In this document: positions 16,841 to 24,710 of the stretch, piece by piece
Numbering within the stretch: the stretch's first letter is position 1
Layout of the letters: each line of letters opens with the position of its first letter
Assembly: GCF_003149045.1 (NCBI RefSeq)
Contig: NZ_QGDU01000008.1
Coordinates: 1 to 64,000 of the forward strand
From: Fibrobacter sp. UWR4
GTDB taxonomy: Bacteria > Fibrobacterota > Fibrobacteria > Fibrobacterales > Fibrobacteraceae
Direction of reading: 5' to 3'
Length of the DNA stretch: 64,000 nt
The notes under the pieces: model-generated
The model's database searches: none
What the model saw: only the letters and a program-made list of their open reading frames with translations
What the model was told of the DNA's origin: nothing
Program-made: the position numbers and the translations under genes

Positions 16841-18646
16841 ATGGTTATGAGGAAAATAATCCAAATAGTTCTTCTTTCTGCTATGGCTTGCCTCTGCTTT
16901 GCTGAAGGTTCTCTCCAGCTGCTTTTTGAAACTCCAGCGGAACGCAAGGCCCGTAAAGAAGTCATGATTAAGCGGCAGATTCTGGAGACGGCGACCCGGG
17001 ATAGGGACTGGGGGCGTTTTATTCCCTATAACCAGCTGGTTGATTTTTGCAATCCCGGGAATGCAAGAAAAAGTGCCGACATGCCCGTTTTTTACGGAGC
17101 TGTTGCCGAGGCGTTCCAGGATTCGATTACGCTTCTGGAGCATGAATCCCTAAGTAATCCGTCGCAGACTGAACGTGAGTATTATGAGGCTGTCCTGCAG
17201 CGTTACGGCGGTCCGGAATTCCGCCACAAGAGGGTCTCTTTCAACGTATCCAAGGTTTTTAATCCTTCTACGAACGCCTGGGAGGAACCCACCACCGAAT
17301 TTACGACAGTAAATTTCAGGCTGAAGCGTGGTGTGGAAATCGACAGGGCTACAAACGAGATTCGTCATCGTGAAACTGACATTCCCTTCTGGACGACTTA
17401 CGTCTTTACACCCTACGGCTATATAAAAAGCTGGGGCCCGGATTTCAAGCTTCCTGACCTTTCCTGTGCAGATGGCAATTCCATTATGCTGGTTCCTTAT
17501 GAGGTGTCGTTTATCAGCAGTCTGGAATACTATTACAAGGTTATTGCAGACTTGGTCGCCCAGGGGAATTTTGACGACGTTGCTGCCATGAGCCAGATTG
17601 TTCTGGAAGATATTACGTACGATGATAATGTCTTTCGGGGAAACTCAATCTTGGATATGGATGCCGTCCTACCGCTTCTGATTTTATCCCGCCAGTATTC
17701 GGAAATTCTTAAGGTAGATGACAACTTTATGAATTATCTGGACGATGGCTATTTTTATCACGAGGAAAACAGAAGGCTCGGCATGGGTGAAGTGACCTCC
17801 CTGTCCCCTTACCTTCAGGAGGCTTTGCTTTCCTGGCAGAAATCTGAATCTGAACAGGAGGCACTGTCAAAGGAATCCCCCGAAGTTCAGGCTTACGTCA
17901 AGGTGATGGTGGCGAAGTCTCTGGGTTTATCCCAGGAGAAAATAAACAGAATCGTGAAGGAGGTTGTGCCCGGCATTGACAATGTGTCGAAGGCCTTTAT
18001 CCTCCGGCATTTTTTCAGTGAGCAGGAACGTGGCGGAATCATGAATATGGGCTTCTCCTATGGCAAGCCCGTGCCTTTAGGCGATCGCTCCAGCAGGCTT
18101 CTGGATGGCGACTTTTCTTTTGATTTCCTTCTGGATTTGTCATTTGACCGTGTGGTCTATGGGTTATATGTAGGAGCCACGACGTATAACATCAAGGATA
18201 AGTCTCTCTATGAAAAGGGAGGGCTCAGCGAGGACGAGGATTACTCGCTGAGAAGCTTGAGGATCAATTTCAATATCGGCTACAGGCCTTTTATCTTTAG
18301 CTATATGGATACCTATCTATACGGTAGCCTCATTGTGGAAGAAAATTTGATTGCCGATGTTGATTCTGCGGCTGGCCTGGGATTTGCTGTGGGCGGTGTA
18401 TTCGATTTCTTCTTTACGGAAAGGCAAGTTGTTACCACGTTCCCTTTGGAGGGTAACCATACCATTGAACCTATTGAGCCTGGAACTGTTCCTGTTAGGC
18501 CTGCCGTCGGTTTTTCACGACCGGGATTACGCCTGCGTGTGGAATACTCGATTCAGAAACTTCTGGACGAATACCGTAGTGGTCTTGATATTTCCCTAGG
18601 CCTTGTGTGGAACTTCTACGGATATAAGCAAGTGAAATTTGAATGA
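16841..18646 (+). CDS. Exported protein, probable outer-membrane barrel C-terminus
   Basis: This is a 601-residue protein with an N-terminal signal peptide (MRKIIQIVLLSAMACLCFA). An alternative start 6 bases downstream (16847) fits the signal peptide equally well, and its GAG is better spaced. The middle is unrecognised and mostly helical. From about residue 390 the sequence becomes alternating and aromatic (FSFDFLLDLSFD, YGLYVGATTY, INFNIGYRPF, LDISLGLVWNFYGY), which suggests transmembrane beta strands, although the last residue is Glu rather than Phe. The role is unknown, and location in the outer membrane is inferred. The gene ends 31 bases before the chromate-transporter pair. Confidence 0.7.
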   Translation: MVMRKIIQIVLLSAMACLCFAEGSLQLLFETPAERKARKEVMIKRQILETATRDRDWGRFIPYNQLVDFCNPGNARKSADMPVFYGAVAEAFQDSITLLEHESLSNPSQTEREYYEAVLQRYGGPEFRHKRVSFNVSKVFNPSTNAWEEPTTEFTTVNFRLKRGVEIDRATNEIRHRETDIPFWTTYVFTPYGYIKSWGPDFKLPDLSCADGNSIMLVPYEVSFISSLEYYYKVIADLVAQGNFDDVAAMSQIVLEDITYDDNVFRGNSILDMDAVLPLLILSRQYSEILKVDDNFMNYLDDGYFYHEENRRLGMGEVTSLSPYLQEALLSWQKSESEQEALSKESPEVQAYVKVMVAKSLGLSQEKINRIVKEVVPGIDNVSKAFILRHFFSEQERGGIMNMGFSYGKPVPLGDRSSRLLDGDFSFDFLLDLSFDRVVYGLYVGATTYNIKDKSLYEKGGLSEDEDYSLRSLRINFNIGYRPFIFSYMDTYLYGSLIVEENLIADVDSAAGLGFAVGGVFDFFFTERQVVTTFPLEGNHTIEPIEPGTVPVRPAVGFSRPGLRLRVEYSIQKLLDEYRSGLDISLGLVWNFYGYKQVKFE

Positions 18647-18677
18647 TAGCTGCGCTTGTGTTTTCTAAATTTGCGTC

Positions 18678-19232
18678 ATGCCTGAAAATTCCCGCAATAT
18701 CTACCTGGATAGCTTCCTGACCTTCTTCAAGATCGGGCTGTTTACGATTGGCGGTGGCTATGCCATGATCCCGCTGATCGAGGCGGAAATTATCGAGAAG
18801 AAGAAGTGGATTGCCCGCGACGACTTTATGGACTTGATGGCTATCGCCCAGAGTTGTCCGGGTGTATTTGCCATCAACATTGCGATCTTTATTGGCTACC
18901 GCCTGCGTCGTGTGAAGGGTGCCGTTGTGAGTTGCATCGGGACGGCGCTACCTTCCTTCATTATCATTTTGCTAATCGCTTTGTTCTTCCATCAGTTCAA
19001 GGATAACGAAGTGGTGGCTGCTGCGTTCCGCGGCATTCGCCCTGCAGTTGTGGCGCTTATTGCGGTGCCCACCTATAACCTTGCAAAAAAAGCCAAGCTG
19101 AACCGCTATACTTTCTGGGTGCCCATTGCAAGTGCCCTCCTGATTTGGCTTCTGGGTGTTTCTCCGATTTTGATTATCATTGCCGCAGGTGTGGTGGGCT
19201 ATCTGGTAGGTCGTCGTGGAGGAAAAAGATGA
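18678..19232 (+). CDS. chrA: Chromate transporter family, N-terminal half subunit
   Basis: This is a 184-residue membrane protein of the CHR family, short-chain form. The family motif FFKIGLFTIGGGYAMIPLI is at the N-terminus, followed by CPGVFAINIAIFIGYR. Short CHR proteins work as pairs with the next gene, which overlaps by four bases (ATGA). The family exports chromate in some bacteria, but many members have other or unknown substrates, so chromate resistance should not be assumed. No ribosome-binding site is visible. Instead TAAATTTG lies 6 bases before the ATG (18666-18673), suggesting a leaderless transcript. Confidence 0.85.
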   Translation: MPENSRNIYLDSFLTFFKIGLFTIGGGYAMIPLIEAEIIEKKKWIARDDFMDLMAIAQSCPGVFAINIAIFIGYRLRRVKGAVVSCIGTALPSFIIILLIALFFHQFKDNEVVAAAFRGIRPAVVALIAVPTYNLAKKAKLNRYTFWVPIASALLIWLLGVSPILIIIAAGVVGYLVGRRGGKR

Positions 19233-19834
19233 TTTTCTTCCAGCTGTTCGTTACCTTCTTTAAGATCGGTCTGTTTGGATTCGGTGGTGGCTACGGTATG
19301 CTGTCCCTGATCCAGCAGGAGGTGGTGGTAAATCACCCCTGGATGAGTTCCGCGGACTTTACGGATATTGTGGCCATTAGCCAGATGACGCCTGGCCCCG
19401 TGGGAATCAACTCAGCAACTTACGCAGGCTATACCGCGCTGCAGAATACAGGTGCGGATCCCTGGGTTTGCGTGCTGGGAAGTTCTGTAGCTACCTTCTC
19501 TTTAGTGCTGCCATCCTTGATTTTGATGCTCCTGATTAGCCGCTACTTTATGAAGTACGCCAATCACGGCGCAGTTCGTTCCGTTTTCGACGGGCTCCGT
19601 CCTGTAGTGGTTGGCCTGCTGCTGGCCGCAACTCTCATGCTCTGCAATAGGGAAAACTTTGGAAGTCCAGCCCCCACGAGGGAGTTCGTCACTGGAATTG
19701 CGTTATTCGTTGTGACTTTTGCCCTTACCAAGGGAATTCCCCTGGGTTCTGGTCCTAAGGGACCCCGCAAGATTAAGATCGGCCCCATCAAGATGATTAT
19801 CATCGCCGCCCTTGTGGGAATCCTTTTCCTATAA
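19229..19834 (+). CDS. chrA: Chromate transporter family, second half subunit
   Basis: The start at 19229 is chosen over an earlier in-frame codon because it overlaps the upstream stop (ATGA) and has a GGAGGAAA site. The 201-residue membrane protein repeats the CHR motif (FFKIGLFGFGGGYGMLSLI) and has SQMTPGPVGINSATYAG. It is the homologous partner of the preceding gene, and the two should form a heteromeric transporter with inverted topology. The substrate is uncertain. An inverted repeat ATAATCC-AAGAT-GGATTAT (19860-19878) follows the stop and overlaps a TATAAT box. Confidence 0.85.
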   Translation: MIFFQLFVTFFKIGLFGFGGGYGMLSLIQQEVVVNHPWMSSADFTDIVAISQMTPGPVGINSATYAGYTALQNTGADPWVCVLGSSVATFSLVLPSLILMLLISRYFMKYANHGAVRSVFDGLRPVVVGLLLAATLMLCNRENFGSPAPTREFVTGIALFVVTFALTKGIPLGSGPKGPRKIKIGPIKMIIIAALVGILFL

Positions 19835-19926
19835 AGGATGTTTGTACACAGATTGCGTTATAATCCAAGATGGATTATTGATGGACGTCGCATAATAATG
19901 TAGTTTCGTTCATTGAGGTGAGCGAA

Positions 19927-22095
19927 ATGGATACATCCTTTAAAGATCTTGATAGTCAATCAGTTGCGATTAATGAATTTCTGTTCCTGTTGAGCGCTTA
20001 CGATAGTGGTGGCTTGATGGTCGAGGAACTGCTCCAGCGCCTGTGCGAATACTATGATGGCGATCGTGCCTGCGTCTTCGAAAAGAGTGATGTGGGAGAG
20101 GAGATCCATAGCACTTTTGAATGGTGCAAGGAAGGGGCTGTATCTGTTATTGAAAATCCCAGGGATAGCAAGAAAGGTACCTTCAAGAAATGGGATGACC
20201 GTTTCAAGAGTCAGTCTGGCCTCTATATTGAAGTGGACGAAAAACTCAAGTCCGAAAATCCCGATATTCATGCGGTTCTATCTGGATCTGGCTTGCGGAA
20301 TCTTGTGGTAGCCCCGCTCCTGTATAAGGGTGAAATTATTGGTACCCTTGCGGTGGAAAATCCAAGGAAGCATGAGGATCATCTGTTACTGCTCTCCGTG
20401 GTTGCCGGAGCCTTGTATCGCGGCATCCTTTTCTCCAGAGTGCAGGAACATGAAAAGACTCTTAAGAAACAGCTGGAAGACGATATTGACGCTATTAGCG
20501 GCCTTGCCAGTGAATATCATCACCTGCTGGTAATTGATCTTGAATCAGGTGAATTTGAAACCTACTCCGAAGGTCGTAAGCTTCCCAAGGATGCAATGGA
20601 TATGGGAAGTGGTTCATCCAGTTTCTATCAAGGCTTCGTGGGAGCCATGAAGTTCCTTTGCCACCCTGATGACCTGGAACAGATGTTAAAGTTTGCGAAC
20701 CGCTCCTATATTAGCGAATGCCTGAAGGGAAAGAAGAGATTCTCTACGAAATTCCGCTGCCTGGACCTGGAACACAACTATATCTGGGCGAACTTCATCA
20801 TGATCAAGTTCGACGATATTGACCAGGAACCCACGAGAATTTCTATTGGCTATGTCAATACCGATGCGGAAGTGGCTGCCGAAAATGCCCGTCAGAAGGA
20901 ACTGAAGGAAGCCCTTGAAAGGGCTGAACTAGCCAACAAGGCAAAGACCGTGTTCCTCAGCAACATGTCCCATGATATCCGTACTCCCATGAATGCGGTG
21001 CTTGGTTTTGCGAAGCTCATGGAGAAGGAAGTGGACCATCCGGAAATTGTTTCGGACTACTTGAGAAAGATCCGTTTTTCCGGTGAATATCTGCTGTCCA
21101 TTATCAATAACGTGCTGGACCTTGCAAGTATCGATAGCGGGAAGGTTCGCCTGGACGAAGGCTTTATGGATGTGATGGATGCATCCAATAGCTTTGACGC
21201 CATCATCGAGGTGGAACTGAAGAGAAAGAATATCAAGGTTATTCCGACGTCGGATATCAAGCACCGGTATGTGTATGCGGACTCCCCGAAGCTTAGGCAG
21301 ATCATGGTGAACCTGGTCAGTAACGCCGTGAAATACACTGGCGAAGGTGGCGAAATTCATCTTGACTTTAGGGAACTGCCTTGTGACCGTGAAGGTTACG
21401 GCACCTACGTAACTACAGTGAGCGATAACGGCATTGGCATGTCCAAAGAATTCCAGGAAAGGATTTTTGAATCCTTCTCCCGCGAGAGGAATACTACGGA
21501 CTGCGGCATATCTGGCACGGGTCTCGGCATGTCCATTGTGAAGAGGCTGGTGGACCTGATGGGCGGCAAGATCGAGATGGAAAGCGAACTGGGGAAGGGA
21601 ACGACTTTCCGGATTACCAATGTCCATCGATTCGTGGAATCTCCCGAACAGTACCTGAAAGATAACATAGGCCAGAATAGTGAGAATATGGATTTTGCCG
21701 GCAGGAGAATTTTGCTTGCGGAAGATAACGAGCTAAATGCAGAAATTGCCAAGGCCATCCTGGAGGACCTGGGTCTAGTTGTTGACCATGTCATCGACGG
21801 AGTTTCCTGTGTGGATGCCATGACCAAAGCCAGCACGGATTACTATGACTTGATCCTGATGGATATCCAGATGCCCAATATGAATGGCTATGAGGCGACT
21901 CGCGAGATTCGAAAGATGGATAACCGCTTGAAGGCGAACATCCCCATTTACGCAATGACTGCGAATGCCTTTGCCGAAGATAGGAGACGAGCCCTGGAAG
22001 CGGGAATGGATGGCCATTTGGCAAAGCCTATCGATATAAGCCTTTTGCTGAAGGCCTTGTCGGATGGTTTCAGTAAACCGGCTTGCTTTGTGTAA
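19927..22095 (+). CDS. Hybrid sensor histidine kinase (GAF-PAS-HisKA-HATPase-REC)
   Basis: This is a soluble 722-residue hybrid kinase. The ATG at 19927 is preferred over a GTG 9 bases upstream, since GAGGTGAG gives a good ribosome-binding site. The order is a GAF-like domain (about 15-160), a PAS-like region (190-310), HisKA with SHDIRTPMN (phospho-His349), HATPase_c with NLVSNAVKYT and G boxes (SGTGLGMSIV), and a C-terminal receiver with LMDIQMPNMNG (phospho-Asp646) and a late AKPI lysine. There is no membrane segment or output domain, so the partner (an Hpt or separate regulator) must be elsewhere. The signal is unknown. A terminator follows directly. Confidence 0.92.
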   Translation: MDTSFKDLDSQSVAINEFLFLLSAYDSGGLMVEELLQRLCEYYDGDRACVFEKSDVGEEIHSTFEWCKEGAVSVIENPRDSKKGTFKKWDDRFKSQSGLYIEVDEKLKSENPDIHAVLSGSGLRNLVVAPLLYKGEIIGTLAVENPRKHEDHLLLLSVVAGALYRGILFSRVQEHEKTLKKQLEDDIDAISGLASEYHHLLVIDLESGEFETYSEGRKLPKDAMDMGSGSSSFYQGFVGAMKFLCHPDDLEQMLKFANRSYISECLKGKKRFSTKFRCLDLEHNYIWANFIMIKFDDIDQEPTRISIGYVNTDAEVAAENARQKELKEALERAELANKAKTVFLSNMSHDIRTPMNAVLGFAKLMEKEVDHPEIVSDYLRKIRFSGEYLLSIINNVLDLASIDSGKVRLDEGFMDVMDASNSFDAIIEVELKRKNIKVIPTSDIKHRYVYADSPKLRQIMVNLVSNAVKYTGEGGEIHLDFRELPCDREGYGTYVTTVSDNGIGMSKEFQERIFESFSRERNTTDCGISGTGLGMSIVKRLVDLMGGKIEMESELGKGTTFRITNVHRFVESPEQYLKDNIGQNSENMDFAGRRILLAEDNELNAEIAKAILEDLGLVVDHVIDGVSCVDAMTKASTDYYDLILMDIQMPNMNGYEATREIRKMDNRLKANIPIYAMTANAFAEDRRRALEAGMDGHLAKPIDISLLLKALSDGFSKPACFV

Positions 22096-22097
22096 CA

Positions 22098-22126
22098 AAA
22101 GGCTCCGCATTAGCGGAGCCTTTTTG
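22098..22126. terminator. Bidirectional intrinsic terminator
   Basis: GGCTCCGC-ATTA-GCGGAGCC is flanked by AAAA and TTTTT. It serves the kinase gene and the convergent DUF975 gene that stops at 22140. Confidence 0.9.
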
Positions 22127-22139
22127 TCATGAAAGTTTT

Positions 22140-22889
22140 TTAAGCTGCTTCGTCAGAATAATCTTGAGAGTATTTCTTTTCCATCTCTCGGTAGAGAAGC
22201 ATCAGGCTTGTGGAAGAATAGCTATGGATCCAGATATATGCAATTCCACAAGTGATGATGCAGAGAAGATACCATCCTGTAAATCTTGCGAGAAGCCCGA
22301 GGTATCTTCCGAGGTTCGCTTTCATAAGCTGGATGGAGTGGATGATTACGCCTATTGCATTCAGTTTCAGATTTGTGGACAGGATACAAAATGAAATTTC
22401 GTAAAAGATGTACCAGACAAGAAGGTAAATGGTATAAAGTAAGGCTGAAACAAGGATTGCTATGGGCGAAGCGAAAATGGAATCTACGTAGTCGGGATTG
22501 GTAAAGACGATGACAAACCCCAGTATGACTCCTACAATGATGTTGGGTATGTTTGCAATCAGATTTACAAGAATCGTGCGCCAATACTTGTAGCGGAAAT
22601 TGCAGAAAAGATCGCTGAGTCTTGCGTCGCGCTTGAGGGCAATGTTATAGAAGAAAAAGTAAAGGCCTGCCATCAAGGGGCTAGGAATAAGAATGATGAC
22701 GACCCCGCAAATTAGGAGGAAGGGCAGTTTGTAGAAAGGGTTGGAGAACTGGATGTGATCTACAGGGACGTCAAGAAAGGTGCATGCCACAATCAAGAGG
22801 TAACAGATGAAGCTAGCCCCAATGGTGAGACCCCATTTGCCACGAAGTGCTTCGCGGGCCTTGTCCATAATCTCTTTATTGCTTAACAT
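22140..22889 (-). CDS. DUF975 family integral membrane protein
   Basis: This 249-residue protein has about six transmembrane helices. It matches the DUF975 family pattern: a short cytoplasmic start with AREALRGKWGLTIG, paired helices, DLFCNFRYKYWRTILVNL in the middle, and a final helix followed by LMLLYREM. The family function is unknown. It overlaps the upstream glycosyltransferase gene by 14 bases and is probably co-transcribed with it and the gene before that. Confidence 0.82.
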   Translation of the reverse strand: MLSNKEIMDKAREALRGKWGLTIGASFICYLLIVACTFLDVPVDHIQFSNPFYKLPFLLICGVVIILIPSPLMAGLYFFFYNIALKRDARLSDLFCNFRYKYWRTILVNLIANIPNIIVGVILGFVIVFTNPDYVDSIFASPIAILVSALLYTIYLLVWYIFYEISFCILSTNLKLNAIGVIIHSIQLMKANLGRYLGLLARFTGWYLLCIITCGIAYIWIHSYSSTSLMLLYREMEKKYSQDYSDEAA

Positions 22890-24216
22890 GTTTTCTCCAT
22901 ACCTTGTTGTAGACTTCTATTTGTCGCTGGATGATTCCATCCCAAGAGAAGCATTCGGCAATTCTCTTGCGGGAACCTGTCAGTAGCTGCTGCACGAGGG
23001 CGGGTTCATCTGCCAGTCGCTTGAACGCATTTGCGAGGGCTTCAGGATCCTTTTCGGGTACCAGTAAACCGGACTGCCCATCCACCACTACGTCGGGGAT
23101 GCCGCCCACGTTACTTGCCACGATGGGGAGGTTCAATTCCATAGCCTCGATGAGTACAACGCCCAGGCCTTCGGTGTCTCCCTTATGGTCCACAATGGCG
23201 GGTAGCGTAAAGACGTTGGCGTTCCTGTATTCAGCTTCAAGATCTTCCGGAGAAAGCTTTCCCGTAAAGATGATTTCGCAGGGACCGCCATATTCGTTCC
23301 CCGTAATGAATTCGTCGGAGGCCATGATTTCGCGAGCTTGCTTCTTCAGGTCTTCCGTCAGGTCACCTACGCCTACGATGCGGATTTCGAACTTGTCGGC
23401 GGGCAGGTACTTGGCTGCTTCTATCAGGTAGCAGATGCCCTTACGTTCGATGTGACGGCCGACGAATAAAATCTTGAACTTGCCGTTTACGGGATGGACT
23501 GCTATGGAGGCCGCGCTGGATTCTTCGCTTCGCTCAGAATGACGTGAGGATGAGTCTATGTTGTTTCGTTCAGAGATTTTCTTGTAATTTGTACTTTGTA
23601 ATTCGTCATTGGAAGCGCTGCTTCCTAAGGTGGTGCCATAGGGGCTCCACTCTACGTTCACGTCGCGAAGGGCCTTGATCTTACCTGCGGTAAAGCTGCT
23701 GTTCGCAAAAATTCCTTGCGCCTGGCCTATGGCGAATTTCAAGAGGGGACGTACCCATTTCTTCTTTCGGATCAGGAGCAGTTCCGCCCCGTGGAAATTC
23801 AGTACCAGCGGGATTCTAAAAAGCTTGGCGGCACCCAGTGCGATGTAGGCGTGGGGGAATGGCCAGTGGGCGTGTATCACGTCCGGCTTCCACCTGCGGC
23901 AAAGCTTGATGCACTGGAAAAATCCGTTGATGATGTAGGGGATGGCTAGGAGCTGCAGCCAGGGTTTCGAGGCCATCTTGCTGGGGGCCCCTTCTTCGTG
24001 GGTGAGCATTTCCCAGTTTTTGGGAGCGTAGCGGAAACGGTTTACCTTTACGCCGTCGATCTCGTGGCTTTTCAATCCCTTGTAGGTGGGTGCCAGGACT
24101 TGAACGTCCATGCCTGCCTTACGCAGGTGGGCGATGGAGGCGCGCAGCCAGGGGACTTCCGCATCCTCATGGAATCGGGGGTACACGGACCCGATAACAA
24201 GAACTTTCTTGACCAT
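22876..24216 (-). CDS. Glycosyltransferase family 4
   Basis: This is a 446-residue GT-B enzyme that would transfer a sugar from a nucleotide donor, probably to a surface glycan or lipid. The N-terminal acceptor half (1-185) contains PDVIHAHWPFPHAY and NFHGAELL. The C-terminal donor half has FVGRHIERKG, GVGDL and the retaining E-x7-E motif in EGLGVVLIEAMELNLP. Between the halves (about residues 199-238) is a low-complexity insert containing RHSERSEESS, which is a translated intergenic repeat and not part of the family. The frame is kept, so the enzyme may still work. It starts one base after the upstream stop. Confidence 0.87.
   Translation of the reverse strand: MVKKVLVIGSVYPRFHEDAEVPWLRASIAHLRKAGMDVQVLAPTYKGLKSHEIDGVKVNRFRYAPKNWEMLTHEEGAPSKMASKPWLQLLAIPYIINGFFQCIKLCRRWKPDVIHAHWPFPHAYIALGAAKLFRIPLVLNFHGAELLLIRKKKWVRPLLKFAIGQAQGIFANSSFTAGKIKALRDVNVEWSPYGTTLGSSASNDELQSTNYKKISERNNIDSSSRHSERSEESSAASIAVHPVNGKFKILFVGRHIERKGICYLIEAAKYLPADKFEIRIVGVGDLTEDLKKQAREIMASDEFITGNEYGGPCEIIFTGKLSPEDLEAEYRNANVFTLPAIVDHKGDTEGLGVVLIEAMELNLPIVASNVGGIPDVVVDGQSGLLVPEKDPEALANAFKRLADEPALVQQLLTGSRKRIAECFSWDGIIQRQIEVYNKVWRKHVKQ
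23503..23622. repeat. Dispersed repeat inserted in frame in the glycosyltransferase
   Basis: The 26 bases at 23518-23543 (with core TTCTTCGCTTCGCTCAGAA) are a known kind of interspersed bacterial repeat, translated on the minus strand as HSERSEESS. A TTGTAATTTGTACTTTGTAA tract lies next to it at about 23582. A related repeat, 21 of 26 bases alike in the opposite orientation, is at 33513-33538. Confidence 0.75.
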
Positions 24217-24217
24217 C

Positions 24218-24682
24218 TTAGGGAGCAGGCTGGTTCAGATTGGCCAGGCCCACATTCTGGATGCAAGCGGGATACAAAATAGGCTTGATGGAATTTTTCA
24301 GGAAGTCGTCAACCTTGTCGAAACCTTCGGTCTTTGCCATCTGCAGGATACGTCCACGGACGCGTTCCCAGCCTTCGACATTGGAATCCAGCAGCAGCAT
24401 GCCGAGACCGGTCTGGTTTTCCAGGAAACCGATAATGTCGCTACCGCGGCTGCTCTTGTGCAAGGACGCCATGAAGATGCTCCAGAATTTCAGATTGTCC
24501 TCGTCGGAGCCCATAGCGTTCTTGATTGCTTCAAAGTCCAGTTCAATGTACACGAAGGAACTGGAATCTTCGTCACTGCGGATAATTTCTTCCTGGCAGC
24601 GCCTTTCAAATATTTCCTCAGTGTAAATGGAAATATTATAGTTGCCTTTTCTGATTAAATTGAAAAGAGTCTCTTTCATCAT
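24218..24682 (-). CDS. Hypothetical protein, possibly degenerate GGDEF-like domain
   Basis: This is a 154-residue soluble protein. The segment FVYIELDFEAIKNAMGSDED...FWSIFMASLHKSSRGSDIIGFLENQTGLGMLLL follows the order of a diguanylate cyclase fold (a strand with an acidic residue, a helix, then D-x-I-G-x and the active-site hairpin). However, the GGDEF residues are absent (NQTGL), so no cyclase activity is expected. It is the first gene of a three-gene minus-strand set with a GT4 and a DUF975 protein. No ribosome-binding site is visible, and TAAATT lies 7 bases before the ATG at 24682. The fold is an inference and the function is unknown. Confidence 0.6.
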   Translation of the reverse strand: MMKETLFNLIRKGNYNISIYTEEIFERRCQEEIIRSDEDSSSFVYIELDFEAIKNAMGSDEDNLKFWSIFMASLHKSSRGSDIIGFLENQTGLGMLLLDSNVEGWERVRGRILQMAKTEGFDKVDDFLKNSIKPILYPACIQNVGLANLNQPAP

Positions 24683-24710
24683 CCCGTAGAATTTAGTCTA
24701 TTTTTAGGGT

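Noticed and set aside
24218-24682. Active diguanylate cyclase
   Set aside because: The GGDEF position reads NQTGL and the chain is short, so only a degenerate fold can be proposed.
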